The position numbers and the translations under genes were made by a program. From Bacteroidota bacterium (GTDB lineage Bacteria > Bacteroidota > Bacteroidia > Cytophagales > Cyclobacteriaceae), in the NCBI GenBank assembly GCA_023417065.1, contig JAEZGH010000048.1:93129-157128 (forward strand): a DNA stretch of 64,000 nucleotides. The letters run 5' to 3'. How positions within the stretch are numbered: position 1 is the first letter of the stretch; each line of letters opens with the position of its first letter. The notes under the pieces were generated by a model. It saw only the letters and a list, made by a program, of their open reading frames with translations, was not told where the DNA came from and did no database searches. This document shows, in pieces, positions 41,052 to 50,663 of this stretch.

Positions 41052-43007
41052 ATGAGTGAGATAAATCCAAAAGTTCCGGCTGATTATTCAGCCAGTAATA
41101 TCCAGGTTCTTGAAGGTCTTGAAGCAGTGCGTAAGCGCCCCGCGATGTACATCGGTGATGTGGGCATAAAGGGGCTACATCACCTGGTTTGGGAGGTTGT
41201 GGACAATTCGATCGACGAAGCGCTGGCCGGTTACTGCGATACAATCAGAGTTTCGATAAACGAAGATAATTCCATCACTGTAGTGGATAACGGTCGGGGT
41301 ATTCCCACCGACATGCACGAAAAGGAAAAACGTTCGGCGCTTGAGGTCGTTATGACCGTGCTGCACGCCGGTGGTAAGTTCGATAAGAATACCTACAAAG
41401 TTTCGGGAGGTCTCCACGGTGTCGGGGTTTCCTGTGTGAACGCGCTGTCTGAACTGCTGCACGTCACAGTGTGCCGTGATGGGAAAGTTTTCGAACAGGA
41501 GTATTCGCGGGGAGTTCCGCAGTATTCTGTACGGGTAGTAGGCGAAACCACAGCGCGTGGCACAACAGTGCGCTTCCTGCCTGATAAGCAGGTGTTTTCG
41601 ATCACCGAATACAACTACGAGACCATTGCTTCCCGTCTGCGGGAACTGGCGTTCCTGAATCCTGGAATCAGGATTATCCTGACCGATCTTAGAGAAAAAG
41701 ACGCGGAGGGCGAATCACGCAGCGATGAGTTCTTCTCAGAAGGCGGCCTGCGTGAGTTTGTTGAATATATCGACGCTACGCGCGAAAAACTGATTCCGCA
41801 GCCGATCTACATCGAGAATGAAAGGGGCGAAATCCCCATTCAGGTTGCACTGAGCTACAATACGTCATTCAGCGAAAACCTTGTATCGTATGTAAACAAC
41901 ATCAACACGCATGAAGGCGGTACGCACGTGGCAGGTTTCCGCCGTGCGCTGACGCGGACGTTGAAAGCCTACGCCGACAAATCCGGACTTCTTGAAAAAG
42001 TTAAGATCGATATCAGCGGTGACGACTTCCGTGAAGGGCTTACTGCAGTCATCTCGGTGAAGGTAGCCGAACCCCAGTTCGAAGGGCAGACCAAAACAAA
42101 ACTGGGTAACTCTGACGCGATGGGCGCAGTGGATACCGCGGTAGGTGAGGTGCTTGCAAGCTATCTGGAGGAACATCCGCGTGAAGCGAAGCTGATTGTT
42201 AACAAGGTTGTACTCGCCGCGCAGGCACGCCACGCCGCACGTAAAGCGCGCGAAATGGTGCAACGCAAAAACGTACTTACCGGAACCGGCCTCCCGGGAA
42301 AACTTGCGGACTGCTCAAGTGCAGACCCCAGCATCAGCGAGCTGTATCTTGTTGAGGGTGACTCTGCAGGAGGATCAGCAAAACAAGGCCGCGACCGAAA
42401 CTTCCAGGCGATACTTCCGCTGAGAGGAAAGATCCTGAACGTGGAGAAAGCTCAGGAACACAAGATTTACGAAAACGAAGAAATCAAGAATATCATTACC
42501 GCCCTGGGTGTAAGCTTTGGCACACCTGAGGACGATAAGGCGTTAAACCTCACCAAGCTCAGGTATCACAAAGTCATCATTATGACTGATGCCGATGTGG
42601 ATGGTAGCCACATCCGTACCCTAATTCTGACGTTCTTCTTCCGCTATATGAAGGATCTCATTGAGAAGGGATACGTGTACATCGCCCTTCCCCCGCTTTA
42701 TCTGGTGAAGAAGGGACGTGAGGAGCGCTACTGCTGGACAGAAGAAGAGAGGGAAGCAATTGTAAAAGAGCTTGGTGCAGGAAAAGATGACTCTGTCAAT
42801 GTGCAGCGTTACAAAGGTTTGGGAGAAATGAACCCTGAGCAGCTTTGGACCACTACGATGGATCCTGCAAAACGATCTCTGAAACAGGTCAGCATTGAAT
42901 CTGCTGCCGAGGCAGACCACTTGTTCTCCATGCTTATGGGAGATGAAGTAGCTCCACGTCGCGAGTTCATTGAAAAGAATGCAAAGTACGCGCGGGTCGA
43001 TATTTAG
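41052..43007 (+). CDS. gyrB: DNA gyrase subunit B
   Basis: 651 residues from the ATG at 41052 (MSEINPKVPADYSASNIQVL). GHKL ATPase: 'LEAVRKRPAMYIGDVG', VDNSIDEALAG, VVDNGRGIPTDMHEKE, 'VSGGLHGVGVSCVNALS'. TOPRIM: ELYLVEGDSAGGSAKQGRDR, 'MTDADVDGSHIRTLILTFFF'. C-terminal 'RYKGLGEMNPEQLWTTTMDP' is the gyrase/topo IV signature. With GyrA it introduces negative supercoils. Type II topoisomerase IV ParE is the only alternative, disfavoured by the length and end. Confidence 0.95.
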   Translation: MSEINPKVPADYSASNIQVLEGLEAVRKRPAMYIGDVGIKGLHHLVWEVVDNSIDEALAGYCDTIRVSINEDNSITVVDNGRGIPTDMHEKEKRSALEVVMTVLHAGGKFDKNTYKVSGGLHGVGVSCVNALSELLHVTVCRDGKVFEQEYSRGVPQYSVRVVGETTARGTTVRFLPDKQVFSITEYNYETIASRLRELAFLNPGIRIILTDLREKDAEGESRSDEFFSEGGLREFVEYIDATREKLIPQPIYIENERGEIPIQVALSYNTSFSENLVSYVNNINTHEGGTHVAGFRRALTRTLKAYADKSGLLEKVKIDISGDDFREGLTAVISVKVAEPQFEGQTKTKLGNSDAMGAVDTAVGEVLASYLEEHPREAKLIVNKVVLAAQARHAARKAREMVQRKNVLTGTGLPGKLADCSSADPSISELYLVEGDSAGGSAKQGRDRNFQAILPLRGKILNVEKAQEHKIYENEEIKNIITALGVSFGTPEDDKALNLTKLRYHKVIIMTDADVDGSHIRTLILTFFFRYMKDLIEKGYVYIALPPLYLVKKGREERYCWTEEEREAIVKELGAGKDDSVNVQRYKGLGEMNPEQLWTTTMDPAKRSLKQVSIESAAEADHLFSMLMGDEVAPRREFIEKNAKYARVDI

Positions 43008-43032
43008 GAAACGTTAAAACCTACGCTATGAT

Positions 43033-45159
43033 ATGGAGGAAATCACAACGTCAACTGAAAAGCTCAAGCAACAAATACTCGAAAGTAATTATATAAGCCG
43101 TGACCTTAGCTGGTTGCAGTTTAATTACCGGGTGCTTGATCAGGCGTTGAATTCCGAAAGAACGGTCTTTGATCGTTTGAAGTTTCTTGCAATCACAGCG
43201 TCGAACCTCGATGAATTTTGTACAATCCGTCTGGGAAGTTTGTACAACTACCTGGATTATGGCAAGCTTCGCTTTGACTACAATGGTCTGCGTGAAGAAC
43301 CGTTTCGGAAGTTGCTGCTTACCGAGATGCGTCGCTTCTGCAATGATCAAACGCAGTGCTACCTTGAGCAACTGAAGCCCCTTTTCGAACCTAACGGTTT
43401 TCAGATTTCCTCCTACGAAGATCTTTCGGTAGAGAGCACAAAACGGGTAAATGAATACTTCGACAACATCATATTCCCGATGCTTACCCCGATGGTGTTC
43501 GACAGCTATCATACGTTCCCGACGCTGATGAATAATCGTCTGCTTCTGGGAGTGGTTACGAAGAATCCCGCCGAGGGCGCCAATCCCCAGAAGGTATCGT
43601 TTATTCAAATTCCGCATAACCTACCACGCTTCTATGAGATTCCCGGGGAGGACATGACCTGTTTTGTTCCTTTGGAAGAGATAATCCGAAACAACGTTTT
43701 CAACCTTTTCCGAAACGTTGAAATCATCAGCACAACGTTGTTCCGCATCAATCGGAACGGTGATTTTACACTGGAAGAGAGTGAGGATATTGAATCGAAT
43801 TTCCTGGAAGATCTCAAAAGGAAACTCAAGACCCGACGTACAGGGCGCGTGGTTCGGCTAGAAGTTGAAGAGAATCCCGATCCCTGGATGATGCGCCTGC
43901 TCAAAATCCAGTGGGATCTCGATGAGTATAACGTCTTCTACGTGCGCAAAGACAGCCTGATGGATTTTACGGGATTGAATCAGATTGTCAACCACAAGGA
44001 ATTCAAAAGTCGGAGGACGGCACCCCGCGAGCCCATCAAGCCCCTGAATTTCCCTGAACACGGTTCTCAGGACTTGTTTGAAGTCCTTAAGGATCGCGAT
44101 ATCCTGCTTCATCATCCATACAACTCCATGGAGCCGGTGCTGGAACTTTTGGAGAAGGCGGCGGATGATCCATACGTTCTTTCGATAAAGATTACGATTT
44201 ATCGGGTAGCCAGGGAATCGCGTGTCACTGCAGCGTTGCTGAAAGCGGCAGAAAATGGCAAGCACGTTTCCGTTCTCTTTGAAGTGAAGGCGCGGTTCGA
44301 CGAAGAAAACAACCTGCGCGAGGCGCAACGTCTCCAGAAGGCAGGGTGTTTTGTTATCTATGGTGTAAGCAGCCTGAAAACACATACAAAACTTCTTCTC
44401 ATCGTACGCAAGGAAGAAGACGATCGCGTTTACCGTTACGTCCATCTTTCCAGTGGAAACTACAACGAATCCACGTCGCGTCTTTATGTTGACATCGGAT
44501 TGCTCACGACGCGCGAAGTATATGCGCGCGACGTATCGGAATTTTTCAATGTTATTACGGGGCATTCGCAACCACTGGCGTATCAGAATCTCATTACGTC
44601 GCCGCGGGATATGCGCATTCAACTCTGCAACCTCGTACGGCGGGAAGGGGAGAACGCGAAAAACGGACTGCCTTCCGGGATTGTGATCAAACTCAATTCA
44701 CTTCAGGATAAAGAATTCATTGACGAGCTCTATGCCGCATCACAGGCGGGTGTTCCTATTAAGCTGATTGTCCGTGGCATGTGTTGTCTGCGTCCCGGAC
44801 GCAAGGGGGTTAGTGAAAACATTGAGGTGGTGTCAATCGTCGGCGAATACCTGGAGCACTCACGTATTTACTATTTTCACAACGAGGGTAATCCAAAAGT
44901 ATACATCGGAAGTGCAGACGCCATGGTGCGTAGCTTCGACCGTCGTATTGAGTCACTGTTCCTTCTTGAGGAGGACATCCTTCGCAAGCAGGCGATCAAC
45001 AACCTGCGTTACAACCTGCGCGATAATGTCAATTGCTACGTTATGAATGAGGATGGAACGTATACGAAGAAGGCAGCCAGGGATGAACCGCTGTTCAACA
45101 TTCACAAGGAATTCTTCAACGTAACCCGTGAGACGGTGATGGAAGCGTCGTTGTTTTAA
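43033..45159 (+). CDS. ppk1: polyphosphate kinase 1
   Basis: 708 residues, full PPK1 length. N-terminal domain 'ISRDLSWLQFNYRVLDQALN', 'FLAITASNLDEFCTIRLGSL'; head domain; catalytic C1/C2 domains with 'ILLHHPYNSMEPVLELLEKA', the autophosphorylated histidine in SLKTHTKLLL and the second active-site His in YLEHSRIYYFHN. It reversibly polymerises the gamma-phosphate of ATP into polyphosphate at the inner membrane. It begins 25 bp after gyrB and an exopolyphosphatase gene lies 5.5 kb downstream on the other strand. Confidence 0.97.
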   Translation: MEEITTSTEKLKQQILESNYISRDLSWLQFNYRVLDQALNSERTVFDRLKFLAITASNLDEFCTIRLGSLYNYLDYGKLRFDYNGLREEPFRKLLLTEMRRFCNDQTQCYLEQLKPLFEPNGFQISSYEDLSVESTKRVNEYFDNIIFPMLTPMVFDSYHTFPTLMNNRLLLGVVTKNPAEGANPQKVSFIQIPHNLPRFYEIPGEDMTCFVPLEEIIRNNVFNLFRNVEIISTTLFRINRNGDFTLEESEDIESNFLEDLKRKLKTRRTGRVVRLEVEENPDPWMMRLLKIQWDLDEYNVFYVRKDSLMDFTGLNQIVNHKEFKSRRTAPREPIKPLNFPEHGSQDLFEVLKDRDILLHHPYNSMEPVLELLEKAADDPYVLSIKITIYRVARESRVTAALLKAAENGKHVSVLFEVKARFDEENNLREAQRLQKAGCFVIYGVSSLKTHTKLLLIVRKEEDDRVYRYVHLSSGNYNESTSRLYVDIGLLTTREVYARDVSEFFNVITGHSQPLAYQNLITSPRDMRIQLCNLVRREGENAKNGLPSGIVIKLNSLQDKEFIDELYAASQAGVPIKLIVRGMCCLRPGRKGVSENIEVVSIVGEYLEHSRIYYFHNEGNPKVYIGSADAMVRSFDRRIESLFLLEEDILRKQAINNLRYNLRDNVNCYVMNEDGTYTKKAARDEPLFNIHKEFFNVTRETVMEASLF

Positions 45160-45252
45160 TTCCGCAAGACGCAGGTTTGCTGAATTTTCTTGGGATCAGT
45201 CGCACTGGCTTCGTACAAGTTTCAAATGCAAATCCCGCTGCGCCGGATGTCT

Positions 45253-48200
45253 CTACCGGAAAACGAGAACACTCCCCGTTACGGGTTTTCCATTCGGGCA
45301 GGCAAATACATAGTAATATGTTCCTGCCGGAACCGGCTTACCTTCGTAGGTGCCGTCCCAGTCGTTTGTGTAACCCTTCTTCTGGTAAATCCTTCGTCCC
45401 CGTCCGTCGAAAATATTCAACGTACAGTCAGGATATGACTCAACACCGTCGATGACCCATACATCGTTTGCCGCGTCGCCATTGGGCGAGAATGCAACCG
45501 GGATGGTTACATTAACAAGAGTTTCGTCTATTGATATCGTAATTTCTACCTGTGATGAGCATCCTCCGATGAAAGACCCTATCACTTTATAGGTCGTTGT
45601 CGTGAGCGGGGACGCGATGGGATCCGGTACATTGGTGGCGTTCAAAGACTCCGCCGGAGACCATTCAAATACGTGAGCCCCCGTTGCATTCAGCTGAGTT
45701 GACTGTCCTGATGGGATGACGGTAGCTTCTGCTGTGACCGTAATTTCGGGAACATCATTCGACGCAACGGTAATACTTCGTGGAATGATACATCCGTTGG
45801 CATCGGTTGCATTGGCCGTATAGGTACCGGGTTGTGAAATATCGATCGTCGTTCCGCTTACGCCGTGTTCCCAGGTAACTGAACTGAATCCGGAAGATAC
45901 TGACAGCGTTGCCGTCTCTCCGGGACATATTTTAGGCGGACTTGATGTTATGGTTGGAAGTGATGCGTTGGTTATTGTTACCGGAAGCGTTGTGCTATTT
46001 GTACATCCGGCCACGCCCTGGTAACTCACTGTGAGCGTAACGTTATACGTTGTCCCGCCCGAGGAGTATGTGTTTGTCGCTGTTGGGCCACTGCCGGTTT
46101 TACCGTCGCCGAAAGTCCAGCTGTACACCGCCGGCGCAATGGCGCCGTTTCCAACACTTGCAGGGTCTACAGTCGACGTGCTCGTAAACTGGATGGGGGC
46201 ATTGGCACATCGGGGTTCACCGATAGTAAAGCTCGCAACGGGAACCTGCAGCGTAGCAACGTTGATAGGGCCCACTTCGCGTGCCGGACATCCCAAAGCA
46301 CTGTTGAATACGCGAACGTAGTAGGAACCGTTATCATATGCGTCGAAAGTATTCGTTGCGGATGCCGGTCCATATGCGCCATTGTCTTTTTTCCATTCAT
46401 AAGTGAATCCACTGACAAAGGTAGCGGTAAGCTTTACCGGGTTTGGTTGACATGCGCTATTCGTCGGGCTTGTGCTCGTGATGGTAATTTCGTTTGATGC
46501 CACCACATCAATAACTTTGGGAGCAGACTCATTGCTTTTGCATTCTCCTACAATAACCTGTACGGTATAACCGCCGGCCTGCGCGGAACCTGCATTCGGA
46601 ATGGTGTGATTTGGTAATGATGTTGTGGCAGACCATCCGTTGGGTCCACTCCATTTATAAGTTGCTCCTGCGGTGGCGGCAGTAGACAAGTTTACGTCTG
46701 TTCCTGAACAGACGGGAGAATTTACAGTAAGCACGGGATTTTCCGGCACCGAACCAGTGCTTCCCAGTACAGTGATGCTCTCGGAGGTGACGTTGGTACA
46801 TTCGCCAACAGGACTTATAGTAGAGGCCGACACTGTGTATGTGCCACCGGTATTCGCAGCAAACGTGCGTGATAGCCCTGACTGGACGCTGACACCATCG
46901 CGCTTCCATTCATAAGTGACATTGAGTGCCGGTATCGTCTCCAGGGTGACGGGATTGTTACAAACGTACAAGGGTGTCTCGTTCAGCAATAGAGGCTTAT
47001 GGCATATCGTGTTTCTCAGGATGTCGACAGAATACGTTCCAACGGTGTGGGTTGCTACAGCGATGTCGGGTTTCCCGTCGCCATTCAGATCACCCGTTAC
47101 CAGGTTTCTGGCAGGACGTGATGTTGGTATTACGTGGCGGGTGAAGGAAGGATTTGCGTTGTTGCCGTCGTGAAGAAATACGTTCACCGTGGCAGTAAGC
47201 TGATGCGATACCATTATATCAGGATAGGTGTCCCCATCGATATCGCTTACACTTACTCCCCATGGTCCATTATCGGTTGTCAGTGTAATAGGTGCACTGA
47301 ACTGCAAGTTACCGGGGGTACTGTTATTCATTACCACAAGCGCGCGGTTCGTATTGGTGCTGGTGGATATTAAATCGTGTTTTCCATCATTGTTAAGGTC
47401 AGCCGTGGTGAGGTTTCTCAGCTCACCGGGAACGGTAATCTTTTGGGCGTCAGCAAACGCTATAGTTGAGGATGACTTATTTAACATGATGAAATGATCC
47501 GACGATGAAATAGGGCTCACCACAATATCGGGTAAGCCATCGCCGTCCATGTCCTGGACGTCAAGTCCATAGGTATTGCTTACTCCGTCTACGGCTATTT
47601 TCGTTGGTGGAGAAAGGAATGGATTGGCACCCAATGGTTTGGAGGGATCATTTTGAAAAATATAAATAACATTCGTGGTCGTATTCGTGACAATGAGTTC
47701 AGGCCTTCCGTCGCCATTTAGATCTCGGACATTCGCCTGTGTGGCGACATGGCCGGCATCAAGTGACAGCGTAAATGGAGCATTCAAGATGATGGAGGTT
47801 GCCGTGCTTTTGTTAAGCATCAGGAATACTGCATTCCGGTTGGTGGATCCGCCTTTCGTCAGGATAAGGTCTGGTCGACCGTCGCCGTCGACATCGCTGC
47901 AGGTGATGTGGTCAGTCGAGAATCCGACAGAGTGTAATTCCTTGGTGAAAGTGACCACATCCGGCGTTGCAGGATCCGTCGTGTTCATCATGATCATTAT
48001 GTCAGACGCTGCCGAGAATTTACTCATTACCAAGTCCGGCTTACCGTCTGAGTTGAGATCGCAGCTGCATATGTCGCGCAGTTCCTGAGGTGATGTGAAT
48101 GACGTTGAACTTGAGAAGTCGGCGACAGTGAATCCATTACCGTAGAAAGTCGGCAGGAATTTGTCTTTAGATTTCGTCATTCGGCGCGAAGTGGTATTGA

Positions 48201-48462
48201 TGACTTCTATGTTGGAGAACCTGGCTGCCGCGGGAACTTCGATTTCGATCGAGAAATCAGTGCTGGAGATTATGTGCCCTTCGACATGACCAAAAAGAAC
48301 ACGAAGGTTAGAGGGTGTTGCACTGAACCCATTTCCGGTAATCAGGATGGTACCTTTTGGGTAATGATTCTTCTTGCTGATGTTGGATATAACAGGCACC
48401 TGACCGAACACATTGCTCGCAACCAACAAAAGTAAAAGGCGTAAGATGTGTAATCCTTTCAT
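45253..48462 (-). CDS. T9SS-secreted FG-GAP/PKD protein with gliding-motility C-terminal domain
   Basis: 1069 residues. Signal peptide (1-20, SNVFGQ); IPT/TIG domain (about 22-105, 'ILITGNGFSATPSNLRVLFG'); FG-GAP/VCBS propeller (about 110-480, DLNSDGKPD, DVDGDGRPD, DMDGDGLPD, DIDGDTYPD); several Ig-like/SprB-like modules (500-720); a PKD domain (about 735-830, 'YSWTFGDGKTGSGPT'); another Ig-like domain; and a type-B C-terminal sorting domain (about 985-1069, 'VAFSPNGDAANDVWVIDGVE', 'LNIFDGRGRRIYQKKGYTND', 'PVPAGTYYYVFACPNGK') that directs export by the type IX system. The next upstream gene encodes its likely PorP/SprF partner, 8 bp away. Confidence 0.93.
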   Translation of the reverse strand: MKGLHILRLLLLLVASNVFGQVPVISNISKKNHYPKGTILITGNGFSATPSNLRVLFGHVEGHIISSTDFSIEIEVPAAARFSNIEVINTTSRRMTKSKDKFLPTFYGNGFTVADFSSSTSFTSPQELRDICSCDLNSDGKPDLVMSKFSAASDIMIMMNTTDPATPDVVTFTKELHSVGFSTDHITCSDVDGDGRPDLILTKGGSTNRNAVFLMLNKSTATSIILNAPFTLSLDAGHVATQANVRDLNGDGRPELIVTNTTTNVIYIFQNDPSKPLGANPFLSPPTKIAVDGVSNTYGLDVQDMDGDGLPDIVVSPISSSDHFIMLNKSSSTIAFADAQKITVPGELRNLTTADLNNDGKHDLISTSTNTNRALVVMNNSTPGNLQFSAPITLTTDNGPWGVSVSDIDGDTYPDIMVSHQLTATVNVFLHDGNNANPSFTRHVIPTSRPARNLVTGDLNGDGKPDIAVATHTVGTYSVDILRNTICHKPLLLNETPLYVCNNPVTLETIPALNVTYEWKRDGVSVQSGLSRTFAANTGGTYTVSASTISPVGECTNVTSESITVLGSTGSVPENPVLTVNSPVCSGTDVNLSTAATAGATYKWSGPNGWSATTSLPNHTIPNAGSAQAGGYTVQVIVGECKSNESAPKVIDVVASNEITITSTSPTNSACQPNPVKLTATFVSGFTYEWKKDNGAYGPASATNTFDAYDNGSYYVRVFNSALGCPAREVGPINVATLQVPVASFTIGEPRCANAPIQFTSTSTVDPASVGNGAIAPAVYSWTFGDGKTGSGPTATNTYSSGGTTYNVTLTVSYQGVAGCTNSTTLPVTITNASLPTITSSPPKICPGETATLSVSSGFSSVTWEHGVSGTTIDISQPGTYTANATDANGCIIPRSITVASNDVPEITVTAEATVIPSGQSTQLNATGAHVFEWSPAESLNATNVPDPIASPLTTTTYKVIGSFIGGCSSQVEITISIDETLVNVTIPVAFSPNGDAANDVWVIDGVESYPDCTLNIFDGRGRRIYQKKGYTNDWDGTYEGKPVPAGTYYYVFACPNGKPVTGSVLVFR

Positions 48463-48469
48463 GTTCGTT

Positions 48470-50344
48470 TTAGGGATGGACAGTTAAGAGCCATGCATCG
48501 CGGAATATTTTCATTTTTCGATACTTATCCCGTTCCAGTCTTGCAGTATTAATATCGCCGGATCGTACGAGGTAAACGTACCATACCTTCTTGTCCGACG
48601 AATAGGCATGTTTCGCTTTAAATCCGAGTTTTTTCAGTCCGTCGGCGAAAGTGCGCGCATTGCCTTCGGAAGCAAACATTCCGGTTACGACATAGTCGGC
48701 AACATCGAGTTCGTTCTTGTGGTGGCCGCGCTTGGCGTACTCGTGGCGTTCAGCGTTCGGATAGCTTTCACCATCGTGATGTTCGCCTGGATTTGCAGCA
48801 TGTAGCTTTAGTCGGCTCAGGCGCTCCAGTTCATCCTCTTCGTTGTGTTCCGTTACTTCGATCTTTATCACCTCCATCGAGGAATCGATATGCCCGAAAC
48901 GCGGCTTGTGTTTAATTACGACGCTGTCTTCGCGGACGGTCGAGTTGTAAACCGGATCTTCCTGCATCGCCACTTCCGTTGGCTCAGGTTGTTTCGGCGT
49001 CTCCCGTTCACGCTGTCTTCTTGCTTCCTCTTCGCGTTGTTGTTTTTCAAGAGCTTCCCGCTGCAGCCTTGCCTGTTCTTCGCGTTGTCTGCGTGCTTCG
49101 TCTTCCTGTTGTTTGAGGAGCGCCTGACGTACAGCCTCTGCCTGCTGACGCGCAAGAGCTTGGTTATCCGCTACCTGCTGTTGCTTCTGTTCTTCGCTGC
49201 GCTGTTGCTCCTGCTGTGCTTTTGCCTCCTCTTGCTTGCGCAGTTCTTCTTCCCTCTGTTTTCTGGCGAGAGCTTCCTGTTCCTTCTTCAAGCGTTCCTC
49301 TTCCTGTTTCTTCTTTGCGAGTTCCTCCAGCTGCTTCTTCCGGGCCAGTTCGTCATTCCTCCGCTTCTCGGCGATAAGTTCACTGGCTGATTTATGGGTG
49401 GGTTTCTTGATTTTCTCTTTTTCCGTGTCAACGAAACTGTAGCGTGGTACTTCTTTCTTTCTCTGCTTTCCGAGCAGTAGCCCGAGCGTTAGTTCATACG
49501 TTGGGCTGTTTAGTTCATTTTCACCTGTGGTTTTCAAACCATAGCTGGCTCCAATGGCAAGGGTGTTATTCAGTTTGATTCCACCCAGGGCCGAAAGGCC
49601 GTAGTCCTGTTTCAGTGAAGCGCCAACCCATACAACGTGGTTCAAATGTATGATTCCGGCTACTTCATATTGCTGCGGAAGGTTCGAAGCTATGCGATAT
49701 ATGAAGTAAGGTTCGAAGATGTTTTTGTCATTATTGAAATAGAAGCGATTGCTAAAATGAAATATCAGCGACTCAAATGGCCTGATTTCGCTAATTGTGA
49801 ATGCATCCTTACTGATGTAAGATGGCGCAAATATCACCGGGAGGGATATTCCTCCGTGGAATGTGTTCAGGTGGAACGATAACCCGGCATTTCCCAAAAC
49901 GGTCATGTTACTTTGCAGGAGGTTTGCCAAAGCAGGGTCATTAAAGTTCTGAAGTCGGTCAAAATCAACGGTGTTGGATGAGATTCCGCCTGAGATTCCG
50001 AATCTGACGGAAGAATTCGTCGCAATGGGAATATTGTAACCTAAAGTCAGCAACATTCCGGAGTTATCGAGAAGACCGCGTTTGTCGTTGGTGGCTGAAA
50101 GCCCCAGGCTTACCCTTTTGGTGACAGGAGTATGGAAGGAAACATTGGCAATCTCAGGTCCGTCTTCGAGGGTAGCCCATTGCTTCCGATAGGTCACAGT
50201 GAATCCAGCCCTCCCATCACTTCCTGCAAATGAAGGGTTTATCAGGTAGGGGTTTAGATAGAATTGCGTAAAGTTAGTTTGATCCTGTGCCCACAATGAC
50301 TGGCTGAACAACAGGAGCAAACCGAAAAAATGCTTACGCTTCAT
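48470..50344 (-). CDS. PorP/SprF-type T9SS outer-membrane protein fused to a coiled coil and a SPOR domain
   Basis: 624 residues in three parts. Residues 1-300: signal peptide and PorP/SprF barrel ('DQTNFTQFYLNPYLINPSFA', 'TVTYRKQWATLEDGP', 'SVRFGISGGISSNTVDFDRL'). Residues about 315-450: a highly charged Lys/Glu/Gln/Arg helix like the TolA stalk. Residues about 545-624: a SPOR-like peptidoglycan-binding domain ('DYVVTGMFASEGNARTFADG', 'KKVWYVYLVRSGDINTARLE'). PorP/SprF proteins support surface display of type-B CTD cargo; the fused stalk and SPOR domain could anchor the barrel to denuded cell-wall glycan. Lies 8 bp upstream of the cargo gene. Confidence 0.88.
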   Translation of the reverse strand: MKRKHFFGLLLLFSQSLWAQDQTNFTQFYLNPYLINPSFAGSDGRAGFTVTYRKQWATLEDGPEIANVSFHTPVTKRVSLGLSATNDKRGLLDNSGMLLTLGYNIPIATNSSVRFGISGGISSNTVDFDRLQNFNDPALANLLQSNMTVLGNAGLSFHLNTFHGGISLPVIFAPSYISKDAFTISEIRPFESLIFHFSNRFYFNNDKNIFEPYFIYRIASNLPQQYEVAGIIHLNHVVWVGASLKQDYGLSALGGIKLNNTLAIGASYGLKTTGENELNSPTYELTLGLLLGKQRKKEVPRYSFVDTEKEKIKKPTHKSASELIAEKRRNDELARKKQLEELAKKKQEEERLKKEQEALARKQREEELRKQEEAKAQQEQQRSEEQKQQQVADNQALARQQAEAVRQALLKQQEDEARRQREEQARLQREALEKQQREEEARRQRERETPKQPEPTEVAMQEDPVYNSTVREDSVVIKHKPRFGHIDSSMEVIKIEVTEHNEEDELERLSRLKLHAANPGEHHDGESYPNAERHEYAKRGHHKNELDVADYVVTGMFASEGNARTFADGLKKLGFKAKHAYSSDKKVWYVYLVRSGDINTARLERDKYRKMKIFRDAWLLTVHP

Positions 50345-50379
50345 GCGTCAGGTAATGGCTAGACTCATTCAAAAAATTA

Positions 50380-50406
50380 CGTAATACCGTTTATGTGAGT
50401 ATTACG
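50380..50406 (-). promoter_or_regulatory. leader hairpin with T-run before the PorP/SprF gene
   Basis: CGTAATAC (50380-50387) and GTATTACG (50399-50406) form a perfect 8-bp stem with an 11-nt loop. On the minus strand it is followed by TAATTTTTT, so it has the form of an A/T-rich intrinsic terminator or attenuator 36 bp ahead of the ATG at 50344. Confidence 0.45.
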
Positions 50407-50416
50407 ATATGGTTTA

Positions 50417-50463
50417 ACCAAAAATATGACTTAATCGACGATAATTTTTGGTGCAAATTATCG
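50417..50463 (-). promoter_or_regulatory. two overlapping inverted repeats containing a TATTTTTG promoter box
   Basis: Repeat A: ACCAAAAAT (50417-50425) with ATTTTTGGT (50444-50452), 9 bp. Repeat B: CGATAATTT (50439-50447) with AAATTATCG (50455-50463), 9 bp. They share bases 50444-50447 and cannot both form. The minus strand of 50419-50426 reads TATTTTTG, an exact -7 box for the PorP/SprF-cargo operon. The remainder of the 319-bp gap (50464-50663) shows no gene or structure I can support. Confidence 0.5.
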
Positions 50464-50663
50464 GTTAACCTACATGATCAGGAATCGAAACATTGCGTCG
50501 GGTCTGTTTTCCAACTTGCATTATGGCAACTCATCGCCAGGTGTTGCCTTGTAAGGTTTACGCCGAAATTTAGCTTTCAGCGTATAGGCATGGCGGGATA
50601 CGTAAGCGGGCTCTATTGTCGGGGTAGGAGAGGTGTCGGGAGGCGGGGCGTTCAGCAGATCGG

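Noticed and set aside
43858..44622. 254-residue minus-strand frame
   Set aside because: Antisense shadow of ppk1, whose catalytic histidines and domains are intact.
48845..49390. Plus-strand frame of 181 residues rich in Leu/Phe
   Set aside because: Antisense shadow of the Glu/Lys/Gln/Arg coiled-coil region of the PorP/SprF-SPOR gene; Leu/Phe/Cys-rich translation is an artefact.
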